From Photobacterium sanguinicancri (lineage in GTDB: Bacteria; Pseudomonadota; Gammaproteobacteria; Enterobacterales; Vibrionaceae): a stretch of 64,000 nucleotides of DNA. Where the stretch lies: positions 25,852-89,851 of the forward strand of contig NZ_NOIF01000003.1 of the NCBI RefSeq assembly GCF_002265265.1, in the 5' to 3' direction. This document shows positions 9,362 to 18,867 of this stretch, piece by piece. Below the pieces are notes generated by a model. The model saw only the letters and a list, made by a program, of their open reading frames with translations, did no database searches and was not told the origin of the DNA. Each line of letters starts with the position of its first letter. Position 1 is the stretch's first letter. The translations under genes and the position numbers were made by a program.

Positions 9362-10327
9362 ATGTTATACCCGTGGCAAGAAGTGCTATGGCAACAATGG
9401 CAGCAATTGATTGCTCAAAAGCGTTTGCACCATGCAATTTTGCTGACTGCGGCAAAGGGCAGCGGGCGGGCTGTTTTAGCCAAGCACTTAGCGCAAACCG
9501 TTTTATGCTTGAATGGCGGCAATGAACCATGTGGTTTATGTCATGCTTGTCAATTATTTGATGCTCAAACGCATCCAGACTTCCACTGGATAAAACCAGA
9601 GCAAGAAGGTAAGCAGATCAGTGTTGATGTGGTGCGTAAATGTAACCGTTTAGCGGTTGAGACTTCACAGCTTGGTGGGCGTCGGGTGATTTTTATCGAA
9701 TCCGCTGATGCATTAGGTGAAGCCGGTGCGAATGCAATTCTAAAAACATTGGAAGAGCCGCCACAAAATTGTCAATTTATCCTGACATCCCAGTCACTCG
9801 ATAGCCTATTACCGACGATTGTCAGTCGCTGTAACAAGTGGCGCTTAAGTGTGCCAGATGAAGCACAAGCCAAACGCTGGGTAGAACAGCAGCTAAAGCA
9901 ATCTATCAGTGCCGAGTCTGTCCGTTTAAATTGCGGCGCACCATTGGCTACGCTAGCCTTTGTCGAGCAAGGACAAGATATTCGCCATGGCAAGCTAATT
10001 GAAGCTTTTGCTGAATTTTTACAGCTGCCTAATGTTGGTTTATACGATGTCGCGGGTCTGTGTGCCAGTGAAGGCGCGGTAAGTCTGCAATGGCTAAGTT
10101 TTTTCTTACTGGATTGTATTAAGTACCAACAAGGCGTAACAAGTCATCTCGTTCACCAAGAATCAGTCACCAAGGTAGAGCAAGTTGCACGTACTGTGCC
10201 CGCGGCGGTCTTGATTCGACAGGCTAGACAGATTAACCAGCTCCATCAACAATTACAGAAGCACACAGGCCTTAACAGTGAATTACTCATTGTTAAATGG
10301 TTGAGTACTTTTTTGAAAGAAGAATAG
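9362..10327 (+). CDS. holB: DNA polymerase III subunit delta'
   Basis: Clamp-loader subunit of the replicative polymerase. The 321-residue protein shows a degenerate P-loop region (AAKGSGRAVLAKHLA), a zinc-binding cysteine cluster CGLCHACQLF near residues 53-62, a sensor-1 segment around EPPQNCQFILTSQS and the SRC motif (VSRCNKW, about 157) that acts in trans on the neighbouring subunit's ATP. Absence of a proper P-loop is normal for delta'. No gap separates it from tmk; tatD follows 15 bp downstream. Confidence 0.94.
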   Translation: MLYPWQEVLWQQWQQLIAQKRLHHAILLTAAKGSGRAVLAKHLAQTVLCLNGGNEPCGLCHACQLFDAQTHPDFHWIKPEQEGKQISVDVVRKCNRLAVETSQLGGRRVIFIESADALGEAGANAILKTLEEPPQNCQFILTSQSLDSLLPTIVSRCNKWRLSVPDEAQAKRWVEQQLKQSISAESVRLNCGAPLATLAFVEQGQDIRHGKLIEAFAEFLQLPNVGLYDVAGLCASEGAVSLQWLSFFLLDCIKYQQGVTSHLVHQESVTKVEQVARTVPAAVLIRQARQINQLHQQLQKHTGLNSELLIVKWLSTFLKEE

Positions 10328-10342
10328 AAAGAGGAATATAAC

Positions 10343-11122
10343 GTGTTAGTGGATTCACATTGTCACCTTGACAAACTTGACTACGAACAGCTCCATACAG
10401 GGATTGATGATGTGTTGGCCAAAGCGAAGGCTCGCGGTGTCGAGTACTTTTTGTCTGTTGGTGTTACCTTACGTAGCTTCCCTGCCATGATGGAGATGAT
10501 TGAACCTTACGATAATGTTTTCGCATCGTGCGGTGTTCATCCATTGGATATTGACTCTGGTTTGGATTACGAGCAATTCAAGACCTATGCACAAAATGAG
10601 CGTGTGGTTGCGATTGGTGAAACAGGGCTTGATTATCACTATCAACCTGAGACAGCACAAGCACAGCAAGATATCTTCCGCCAGCATGTGCGTGTTGCAG
10701 TCGAGCTGAATAAGCCGTTGATCATTCATACGCGAATGGCACGTGAAGATACCATGCGTATTTTGCGAGAAGAAGGTGCAGAGAAGTGTGGCGGAGTATT
10801 GCATTGCTTTACTGAAAGCCTTGAGATGGCGCAAGAAGCGATTGAACTTGGTTTTTACATTTCAATTTCAGGCATAGTAACCTTCAATAAAGCCAGCGAG
10901 CTGAAAAATGTAGTCAGTAATTTGCCATTAGAACGCTTGCTTGTTGAAACGGATTCTCCTTACCTTGCGCCAATTCCATATCGTGGTAAGCAAAATCAGC
11001 CAGCGTATGTGAAAGAAGTTGCTGATTACATTGGCTTGTTGAAAGGGGTTTCTGGTGAAGAAGTAGCTAAAGTGACCACTGAAAACTTCTTTAAACTTTT
11101 TTCGCGAGCTAAAAATAAGTAA
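10343..11122 (+). CDS. ycfH: TatD-family metal-dependent hydrolase YcfH
   Basis: TIM-barrel amidohydrolase of 259 residues. Metal ligands are visible in order: DSHCHLD at the N-terminus, GETGLDYHY with its Glu (about 93), HTR (about 130), HCF (about 155) and TDSPYLAP with its Asp (about 205). E. coli YcfH occupies the same holB-ycfH-ptsG position. TatD enzymes are magnesium-dependent DNases or D-aminoacyl-tRNA deacylase-like proteins; the substrate of YcfH is not settled. GAGGA precedes a GTG start at 10343; a second GTG at 10349 is possible. Confidence 0.92.
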   Translation: MLVDSHCHLDKLDYEQLHTGIDDVLAKAKARGVEYFLSVGVTLRSFPAMMEMIEPYDNVFASCGVHPLDIDSGLDYEQFKTYAQNERVVAIGETGLDYHYQPETAQAQQDIFRQHVRVAVELNKPLIIHTRMAREDTMRILREEGAEKCGGVLHCFTESLEMAQEAIELGFYISISGIVTFNKASELKNVVSNLPLERLLVETDSPYLAPIPYRGKQNQPAYVKEVADYIGLLKGVSGEEVAKVTTENFFKLFSRAKNK

Positions 11123-11130
11123 CTGGTATT

Positions 11131-11156
11131 AGAGGGGCTTATGTCCCTCTGGTTTT
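11131..11156 (+). terminator. Hairpin after tatD
   Basis: AGAGGG / CCCTCT stem around an eight-base loop, followed by GGTTTTAAT. A short and imperfect terminator-like element that separates the housekeeping run from ptsG. Confidence 0.55.
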
Positions 11157-13018
<1,862 letters not shown>

Positions 13019-13045
13019 TACGAATTAACCATACATAAATATTTA

Positions 13046-13069
13046 GGGAAGCTTCGGCTTCCCTTTTTT
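13046..13069 (+). terminator. Terminator of ptsG
   Basis: GGGAAGC-TTCG-GCTTCCC: a seven-bp stem closed by a stable TTCG tetraloop and followed by TTTTTT. Textbook factor-independent terminator. Confidence 0.95.
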
Positions 13070-13431
13070 GTGTCTGCGTTTTCAGTTCTCGTATTTGTGA
13101 GTGTTTAAAACAACGATGTCTCTATTGGGTGTTTGAATTTGCTGTAACTGTGTTTCTTTAGAGCAAGGCAACTGAAGTTTGTGATGAAGAGTTCCGGTAA
13201 GACCTAGCGGAAATCCGAATTAACTCTCAAGGGTGCTTAAAGATGGTGAAAGGAATCATTAAAAGCGGCTCAGACATAGAAGAGTGAAATAAATTGCGGT
13301 GAGCGGACAGATTAGCAAACAAAGATGAGAAAGCCCTTAGAATGGCTTAGGGAGAGCTCGTGGGGCCGGAGAGTGTGTAAAGCGGAATGATAACAGCGAC
13401 ATAACGTATCGCTGTTATCTGCAAGTCTGTT
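13070..13431. other. Intergenic region with an 11-bp-stem hairpin, otherwise unexplained
   Basis: About 360 bp between convergent ptsG and lysO. No open frame looks like a gene. The plus strand is purine-rich from about 13180 to 13380. At 13389-13419 an 11-bp perfect inverted repeat (GATAACAGCGA / TCGCTGTTATC, nine-base loop) lies just beyond the lysO stop; it lacks a T-tract on either strand. A weaker hairpin, CCCTTAG / CTTAGGG, lies near 13344-13362. It may terminate lysO or be part of a small RNA; nothing firmer can be said. Confidence 0.4.
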
Positions 13432-14331
13432 TTAAAGAGAGAGAAAAAACAACATCAGAACAGGGACTAGCAAGCTTAAAATAAACCCACTAACGATAGC
13501 GATAGGAACACACCGGATACCACCAGAGTTTTGGATCACAGGGAGAGTGAAATCCATCGCCGTTGCACCAGCATAGCCGATTGCAGTACTTGGATAACGA
13601 CGAATAATTAAGGGGATCAGCGTGAGTGCCACCAATTCGCGTAGTAGCTCGTTTAAGAAAGCGGCGCCCCCATAAACAGGGCCAAGTCCATCTCCCATTA
13701 AAATACCCGCTAGAGAATACCAGCCGAATCCTGATGCCATCGCAAGCCCATTTTTTACTGGCACATCAAGGATCAGTGCTGCAATTATGCCACCAAGCAA
13801 AGAGGTTACGACAATAGTTGCGGCAATCAGCATCCCATTTTTGTTTAATAATATTTGCTTAAGTGTCATACCACTATTACGTAGCTGAATACCGATCAAA
13901 AATAGCAAAAGTAAGAGAATACCTTCACTTGCAGTGTCCACCCACGATAGATCCATGCCAAGCATCAAGCCTATAATTAACCCTCCAGCGACGACTAAAA
14001 TCAACCGAACAGATTCCATCATCATTTCTTTAAAAGGCAATTTCTTATGTTGTAGCTCGGTTGCAATAGGGAGAAGTTTGTCGATAAAAGGGAGGGCAAC
14101 GAGGTTACAGGCACTTATCGCAATGAAGAAGGTCGTGGTATAGAGTAGTATTTGGTGAAGGTTTTGACCTAAGTTATCAAGTCCAGCAAGGCTTAATCCC
14201 ATCAGCCCTAGAATCACCAATACAAGACGACTAGTTTGTTTATTGATAAATTCCAATAGGTTATTGTTATTAATTGGAATTAAGTACCCCACGATTAGAG
14301 GTAAGAAAATATAGAGCATCCCTGAAAACAT
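13432..14331 (-). CDS. lysO: LysO-family (DUF340) lysine exporter
   Basis: A 299-residue integral membrane protein with about eight hydrophobic segments and no soluble domain. It resembles E. coli LysO (YbjE): the GYLIP segment near the N-terminus, FLIGIQLRNSG in the middle, GFGWYSLAGILMGDGLGPVYGGAAFLNELLRE and a C-terminal TAMDFTLPVIQNSGG. LysO exports L-lysine and thialysine. No lysine riboswitch was found upstream; in E. coli the gene is controlled by ArgP, for which no site was identified here. It is downstream of, and may be read together with, the HDOD gene, but a hairpin separates them. Confidence 0.85.
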   Translation of the reverse strand: MFSGMLYIFLPLIVGYLIPINNNNLLEFINKQTSRLVLVILGLMGLSLAGLDNLGQNLHQILLYTTTFFIAISACNLVALPFIDKLLPIATELQHKKLPFKEMMMESVRLILVVAGGLIIGLMLGMDLSWVDTASEGILLLLLFLIGIQLRNSGMTLKQILLNKNGMLIAATIVVTSLLGGIIAALILDVPVKNGLAMASGFGWYSLAGILMGDGLGPVYGGAAFLNELLRELVALTLIPLIIRRYPSTAIGYAGATAMDFTLPVIQNSGGIRCVPIAIVSGFILSLLVPVLMLFFLSL

Positions 14332-14389
14332 ACTGATCCTTGCGCGTAGAGTGAAAGTTAACGAGCTGTATGTATAGGCACAATAAATG

Positions 14390-14414
14390 AAGCTTATTTA
14401 TTCTTAATAAGCTT
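14390..14414. terminator. Inverted repeat between the HDOD gene and lysO
   Basis: Perfect 9-bp arms AAGCTTATT / AATAAGCTT around a seven-base loop. It lies about 95 bp beyond the HDOD stop codon and 59 bp before the lysO start. The AT-rich stem without a clear T-tract could be a weak terminator or a regulator site for lysO. Confidence 0.45.
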
Positions 14415-14506
14415 TAATTTATGTTAAGCGTAACAAGAAGCTGCTGATTTCTGTAGATTATCAACAGCGTCTAAATAGGGCAATATTAAGATGTAGGCAG
14501 AAAGGA

Positions 14507-15430
14507 TTAAAGGCCGCTATTTTGCATCGCTTCTTTAGTTAACCCATTAAATTCACTATCTGAAATATTCGTCAATTCATACATCAGTTCAGCCGCATAG
14601 AGATCTAGCTCGATTTCATGGGTATCTATGTCAGCGTCGTCGTTTCTATACATGAGAAGATGACTAGCCATTCGAGCGGCGTCAAGATACTGACTGTTAT
14701 GATTTTCCGGATAACTATGCTGCTTGGTGTTCGTTGCCACTGCAAGGAAGTCTTCGTCAAACCCCCAATGTTTCAACACCGTTTCACTGCTTTTGTCACA
14801 ACAATTTTCAAAAATATATTTAGCAATATCAAGATCTAAGTAATTACCTGAATCAAGGTATGCTTGATATTCATGGATTAAGCCAAACAAGCCTATGTCA
14901 GCTAATAACCCCGCTAAAAGGCATTTATCTACTTCTAGCTTATTTTTTTGATGACTTTTATTAGGAAGACGACTTGCAATAACGGCCATTGTTGCTGCTA
15001 ACTGGCGGGAATTTTGCGCACTGTGTTTCAAGATATTGTTACATTCTAAGCTGAAGTTTGCGTTGTTTTTTAGCTCTTGAACTGTGTATGCGGCCACAAT
15101 ATCTCTGACACGAAAGATACCTAATCGAGAAACTGCGGTGAAAATATCGTGGCAAATGACATTACGGCGATTAAAAATAACCGTGTTTGAGGTTTTGATG
15201 ATCAAGGCAGTAATACTAGGGTCATCAAGCAGCAAATCAGCCACATCATGTACGCTGGTTTCTTCATGTTTGCAAAGCTCTAGCAGCTTGGCGAGTACTT
15301 CGGGTATAGGGGGTAAAATGAGGCGATTGTGGCGAATTGCGTCCTTTACAAGCGCATAGAATTCAGATTCGAGCCCTTTCACAATTTTATTATTTTCAGG
15401 TTTTAACCAGAAAAAAGAGACATGGTCCAT
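14507..15430 (-). CDS. HDOD-domain protein
   Basis: About 307 residues. The HDOD (HD-related output) domain covers roughly residues 35-235: LPPIPEVLAKLLELCKHEETSVHDVADLLLDDPSITALIIKTSN followed by a helical core with a degenerate HD signature. HDOD proteins sense or relay signals in chemotaxis, c-di-GMP and stress pathways and generally have no hydrolase activity. The ATG at 15430 is used because the upstream GTG at 15475 lacks a ribosome binding site; neither start is well supported. No partner domain is fused. It stands upstream of lysO in the same direction and downstream of a LON-domain gene. A precise role cannot be assigned. Confidence 0.8.
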   Translation of the reverse strand: MDHVSFFWLKPENNKIVKGLESEFYALVKDAIRHNRLILPPIPEVLAKLLELCKHEETSVHDVADLLLDDPSITALIIKTSNTVIFNRRNVICHDIFTAVSRLGIFRVRDIVAAYTVQELKNNANFSLECNNILKHSAQNSRQLAATMAVIASRLPNKSHQKNKLEVDKCLLAGLLADIGLFGLIHEYQAYLDSGNYLDLDIAKYIFENCCDKSSETVLKHWGFDEDFLAVATNTKQHSYPENHNSQYLDAARMASHLLMYRNDDADIDTHEIELDLYAAELMYELTNISDSEFNGLTKEAMQNSGL

Positions 15431-15551
15431 AAAGATAAAAACTTGGCAGAAAGCGATTAGCCTTATCAATAACACAGCCGTATAAAAGACGATAACCTTT
15501 CATTGAAGTTTGTGATAAATCAGTCTAAAGGTGCTGCCTTTTGGTGGTTAT

Positions 15552-16127
15552 TTATCCGTGTTGAAAAAGCTTGAGTAAAAATCTGATGGTTAGTTTAGGT
15601 GAATCTTGGGCGATTAATAACTGTTTGTAATAGACTTCGATTGGAACAATTTCTATCCATCGCTGGCATACCCAGCTGATATCATCGTATTTTAGTTTGT
15701 CGTCACTGATTTTACTTTTTTGATTGTAAGCAAAATGACGCTTTAATTTCTCAGCTAAACATTCATTTGATGAATCAATCGAACGGGGAGACCAGTTGGG
15801 TAAGATAACAGCATCGCCACTAAATAAACCATCGTATTCATGATAGACCGCCGATAACTTCACATTATGGATACCCTCGATTGAAAGGTTTATTAAGCCA
15901 CCATCGGTTTGATTAAAATCAATAATTTTTGAGAGCGTCACTATTGCGGGTAGGTTTTTGACTGGGTCAGATTCTGTTCCTTCATTTAGCATACAAAGGG
16001 CAAATTGACGTTTTTCTGACAAGGCATCTTTCATCATTCGTATAAAACGACTTTCTATGATGGTTATTTCAAGCCTCCCTCCCGGCAGCAAATGATTGGT
16101 ATGAGGCATCAACGCTATTTTCTCCAT
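15552..16127 (-). CDS. Stand-alone LON substrate-binding (peptidase S16 N-terminal-like) domain protein
   Basis: A 191-residue soluble protein resembling the N-terminal substrate-binding domain of Lon: IALMPHTNHLLPGGRLEITIIESRFIRMM, then FALCMLNEG and LINLSIEGIHNVKLSAV. There is no AAA+ ATPase or Ser-Lys protease part, so it cannot be a protease by itself. Such single-domain LON proteins are common in gammaproteobacteria; their function is unknown and may be substrate recognition or delivery. AAGGA lies seven bases before the ATG. A small membrane-protein gene ends 31 bp upstream on the same strand and may form an operon with it. Confidence 0.82.
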   Translation of the reverse strand: MEKIALMPHTNHLLPGGRLEITIIESRFIRMMKDALSEKRQFALCMLNEGTESDPVKNLPAIVTLSKIIDFNQTDGGLINLSIEGIHNVKLSAVYHEYDGLFSGDAVILPNWSPRSIDSSNECLAEKLKRHFAYNQKSKISDDKLKYDDISWVCQRWIEIVPIEVYYKQLLIAQDSPKLTIRFLLKLFQHG

Positions 16128-16158
16128 TAATACGTCCTTAACTGAGATCGCTTTGAAT

Positions 16159-16425
16159 TTACAATGCTTTTATTTCTCTTTCTATCTGGGAAGTTGTTAA
16201 TAAGCGACCTCCTTGCAAATATATATCCAAGTCTGGCCTAAGTGGTTGAATTTTTGTGTTTTTCGTTTTTATTTTAGTTGTTTGGTTATGAATAAGCATA
16301 GCAATTACTGATAGAAATAACACATAAACAGATAGAACTGTCAATTGTGGAAAGGTGTTTTTAATCCCAACTTTCCTCTTCCTTTTGGTCTCTTTTTGTC
16401 TCTTTTTGCTTTTTTTGCAGCGCAT
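16159..16425 (-). CDS. Small basic single-pass membrane protein, unknown
   Basis: An 88-residue protein I do not recognise. Residues 1-20 are almost all Lys/Arg, then about 24-45 form one hydrophobic helix (LSVYVLFLSVIAMLIH), followed by a polar tail of about 40 residues with an LRPDLDIYLQGGRLLTTSQIE segment. The charge distribution predicts the N-terminus in the cytoplasm. Its stop lies 31 bp before the LON-domain gene on the same strand. No strong Shine-Dalgarno precedes the ATG, so the start could be internal. The poly-basic codons reflect A-rich DNA, so a spurious frame is possible but the hydrophobic segment argues for a real gene. Confidence 0.55.
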   Translation of the reverse strand: MRCKKSKKRQKETKRKRKVGIKNTFPQLTVLSVYVLFLSVIAMLIHNQTTKIKTKNTKIQPLRPDLDIYLQGGRLLTTSQIEREIKAL

Positions 16426-16571
16426 AATATGCTTAAAATCTCATCGTTAATAAGTCGAGTGTTTCATATGTGGAATTCATTAAACTGATATGGCACAGTC
16501 AAATTGTTGACGTCGTGATTCGTTTTAAGATGGATACGACTACCGCTTACTTTTCAAGAGAGAGAATTGTT

Positions 16572-17156
16572 ATGTCGTTTAAGGAAGAATTTTTCACCTA
16601 CCTCAGTGGATTTGGCGAGTATGAAAAACGTTCTATGTTTGGTGGTATGGGCGTGTTCATTGACGGGGCGATGTACGCTATTATCACTAATAAGTCTTTG
16701 TTTTTACGTGGTGGTGAAGTTCTTGATGAGCGTTTAAGTCAGCTTGGTTGTGCCAAGTTTAAGCACATTAAACGCAGTACGACAGCAATTGTAAACTATT
16801 ACGATATAACGCCATTATTTAGTGAATCGCGTACGTTGAGTAATGAGCTAGTTGAGCATTCGATCCAAATTGCGCGTCAAGATAAAGTTGAAAAAGCTGC
16901 AGATAAAAACAAGCGTATTCGTGATCTGCCTAACATGCGCTTGACCTTGGAACGTATGGTAAAAAAAGCGGGTGTAAAAGATGTAACCAGTTTTATGGAG
17001 CTTGGAGCGTCGGAAGTATTCTGTAAGGTACGTCAGGTGCATGGCCAAGATTTAGATATTAAACTGCTTTGGATGTTTGCAGGCGCGGTGCAAGGTTGTC
17101 ACTGGACTTTGTTAAATGATGATCAGAAGTCGGGCTTATTGAGTGCTGTTAGCTAA
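16572..17156 (+). CDS. TfoX/Sxy-family competence regulator
   Basis: About 194 residues with both TfoX domains: N-terminal MSFKEEFFTYLSGFGEYEKRSMFGGMGVFIDGAMYAII (RSMFGG motif) and a C-terminal TfoX_C domain from about residue 110 (IRDLPNMRLTLERMVKKAGV). Sxy/TfoX acts with CRP at CRP-S sites to switch on competence genes; Vibrionaceae carry two paralogues, TfoX and TfoY, and I cannot decide between them here. The ATG at 16572 is preferred over the far upstream ATG at 16470 because the domain begins there and AGAGAG precedes it. No c-di-GMP riboswitch of the kind before V. cholerae tfoY was seen. Confidence 0.87.
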   Translation: MSFKEEFFTYLSGFGEYEKRSMFGGMGVFIDGAMYAIITNKSLFLRGGEVLDERLSQLGCAKFKHIKRSTTAIVNYYDITPLFSESRTLSNELVEHSIQIARQDKVEKAADKNKRIRDLPNMRLTLERMVKKAGVKDVTSFMELGASEVFCKVRQVHGQDLDIKLLWMFAGAVQGCHWTLLNDDQKSGLLSAVS

Positions 17157-17183
17157 TATCTCTTTAATATTACGATTGTAATG

Positions 17184-17209
17184 GCCGCTGCCCCCTGCAG
17201 TGGCTTTTT
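17184..17209 (+). terminator. Terminator after the tfoX-family gene
   Basis: Eight-bp stem GCCGCTGC / GCAGTGGC with one G-U pair and loop CCCCT, followed by TTTTTG. Confidence 0.85.
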
Positions 17210-17258
17210 GTTGTTATAATGGACGCATACGCCCTATAATCAAGAATATCAATAACGT

Positions 17259-18170
17259 ATGCAGCTTCCAAAATTAACAGGTTCCGTTCTTTCTGGTTTA
17301 CATTGTTTTTTGATCGCCGCAGATCAAATGAGCTTTACTCGTGCCGCTGAAATTCTATGCTTAACGCAAAGCGCAGTTAGTCATAAGATAAAAAATCTTG
17401 AAGATAGCCTTGGGGTTCAGCTCTTTATTCGCCAGACCCGAAAACTCTTGTTAACCGAAGAAGGTAAACGTCTCAAAGGAGTTGTTGCTCAAAACTTTGG
17501 TGACATTGCACATGAATTGCGAGATCTAAAAACGTTAGAGTTGAGTGGCGATTTCAATGTTTCAGTCCCTCCAACGTTTGCACAGACTTGGTTATTGCCT
17601 CGCTTAAAGCACTTCATTGATAAATATCCAGCGCTTCGCTTTCATTTACGTACCCGTAATGATCTTGTTGATTTTCAGACTGAATCGTTCGACTGTGCTA
17701 TCTACTTTGGGCATGGTAAGTATGCAGGGTTACATTCTGAAAAGTTGATGGATGAAAGCATGGTCCCAGTATGTAGCCCTCAATATGCAGATCAAAACCA
17801 TTTGCACAATAACCCAGAACAATTAATGGTGTGTACGTTATTGCATGATGCGGCTCCTTGGGCGCGGGCGGGACGTAATGATGAGTGGCAATACTGGGCT
17901 CAAACCAATGGGATCGAATTACCTGAAAATAGTTGTACATTTGATCGTGCTGATCTGGCATTACAGGCGGCTGAAAATGGTTTGGGTATTGCGATGGGCA
18001 GGCATTCATTTGTTGATCAACAGCTAAAAGATGGTCGATTGGTGGTGCCTTTTGATATGGCAGTACAGTCACCATTGAGTTATTACGTTGTTTGTCGTCA
18101 AGATGCGACGATTTCACCGCGGATAAAGGCTTTTCAGACATGGCTTCATAGTGAAATAGCAGAATTTTAA
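17259..18170 (+). CDS. LysR-family regulator, DsdC/GcvA-like
   Basis: A 303-residue LysR-type regulator. The winged helix is at about 12-70 (FTRAAEILCLTQSAVSHKIKNLEDSLGVQLFIRQTRKLLLTEEGK is its pattern in outline) and the effector domain follows. The VPVCSPQYA, LLHDAAPWARAGRNDEWQYWA and GIAMGRHSFV segments resemble E. coli DsdC, the D-serine-responsive activator. No D-serine deaminase or permease gene is adjacent, so the effector and targets are unknown. It lies between terminators as a single gene. AGAATATCAATAACGT before the ATG gives no strong ribosome binding site. Confidence 0.85.
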   Translation: MQLPKLTGSVLSGLHCFLIAADQMSFTRAAEILCLTQSAVSHKIKNLEDSLGVQLFIRQTRKLLLTEEGKRLKGVVAQNFGDIAHELRDLKTLELSGDFNVSVPPTFAQTWLLPRLKHFIDKYPALRFHLRTRNDLVDFQTESFDCAIYFGHGKYAGLHSEKLMDESMVPVCSPQYADQNHLHNNPEQLMVCTLLHDAAPWARAGRNDEWQYWAQTNGIELPENSCTFDRADLALQAAENGLGIAMGRHSFVDQQLKDGRLVVPFDMAVQSPLSYYVVCRQDATISPRIKAFQTWLHSEIAEF

Positions 18171-18260
18171 TGTTTCGAGCTCGATAGTGGCTTGACCCTT
18201 ATATCACTCGGTAGTGATAATAGCGTTATAAGTGTTATTCAGATTAATGGTGGAGAATCA

Positions 18261-18782
18261 ATGGCCAAGTTAAGCCTACAAGAGCAAATGCTTAAAGCTG
18301 GTTTAGTTGATAAGAAAAAACTAAAAAAAGCAGCGAAAGGTGCGAAAAAATCACGCGTCCAAGCACGTGAAGCGAAAGCGGCTGTTGAAGCAAATCGAGC
18401 AGCTCAACTTGAGCAAGATAAGAACCTAAACCGCTTGAAGAATGAAGAAGTTCAGAAAAAAGAGTTTCAGGCGCAGGTAAAACAACTTATCGAGATGAAC
18501 CGCATCGATCGCAAAAAAGGTGATATTGGCTATAACTTCACTGACGGTACATTAGTGAAGAAGATTTATGTTGATAAAACCATGCAAGATCAGCTGGTAC
18601 GCGGTCGTTTAGCGATTGTTCGTTTAGCGGATAGTTACGAAGTGATTCCAAGTGTAGTAGCAGATAAAATTGCACAGCGTGATGAATCAAGTATCGTACT
18701 GAATAACGTTGTTGAAAACGACGAGCCTGACGAAGATGATCCGTACGCAGACTTTGTGATTCCAGATGATTTAATGTGGTAA
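18261..18782 (+). CDS. yaiL: DUF2058 family protein YaiL
   Basis: A 173-residue soluble protein of the DUF2058 family. It begins MAKLSLQEQMLKAGLVDKKK, continues with a long Lys/Ala/Glu/Gln-rich segment (about 17-75) predicted to form a coiled coil, and has a compact C-terminal domain with IGYNFTDGTLVKKIYVD. It ends in an acidic DEPDEDDPYADFVIPDDLMW tail. Function is unknown; the basic coiled coil suggests nucleic acid binding (inference). The ATG at 18261 is chosen over a frame-extending ATG at 18192 because GGTGGAG lies just before it and the family starts there. Confidence 0.88.
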   Translation: MAKLSLQEQMLKAGLVDKKKLKKAAKGAKKSRVQAREAKAAVEANRAAQLEQDKNLNRLKNEEVQKKEFQAQVKQLIEMNRIDRKKGDIGYNFTDGTLVKKIYVDKTMQDQLVRGRLAIVRLADSYEVIPSVVADKIAQRDESSIVLNNVVENDEPDEDDPYADFVIPDDLMW

Positions 18783-18816
18783 TCATCGCTTAATAAATGG
18801 TTACGCGTAAAGTATA

Positions 18817-18840
18817 AAGCCCTGATTATCAGGGCTTTTT
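18817..18840. terminator. Bidirectional terminator between yaiL and the symporter gene
   Basis: AAGCCCTGA / TCAGGGCTT around loop TTA, with T-rich flank on the plus strand and A-rich flank on the left, so it can serve both convergent genes. Confidence 0.85.
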
Positions 18841-18867
18841 GTTGCCTAGTGTTTTTGTTCTAGCTCA

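Noticed and set aside
14332..14506. Lysine riboswitch before lysO
   Set aside because: The 175-bp gap is too AT-rich and shows only one 9-bp hairpin, not the five-helix L-box structure.
16440..16571. c-di-GMP (GEMM) riboswitch before the tfoX-family gene
   Set aside because: No GEMM core motifs or tetraloop-receptor helices could be found; left as a question for a covariance search.
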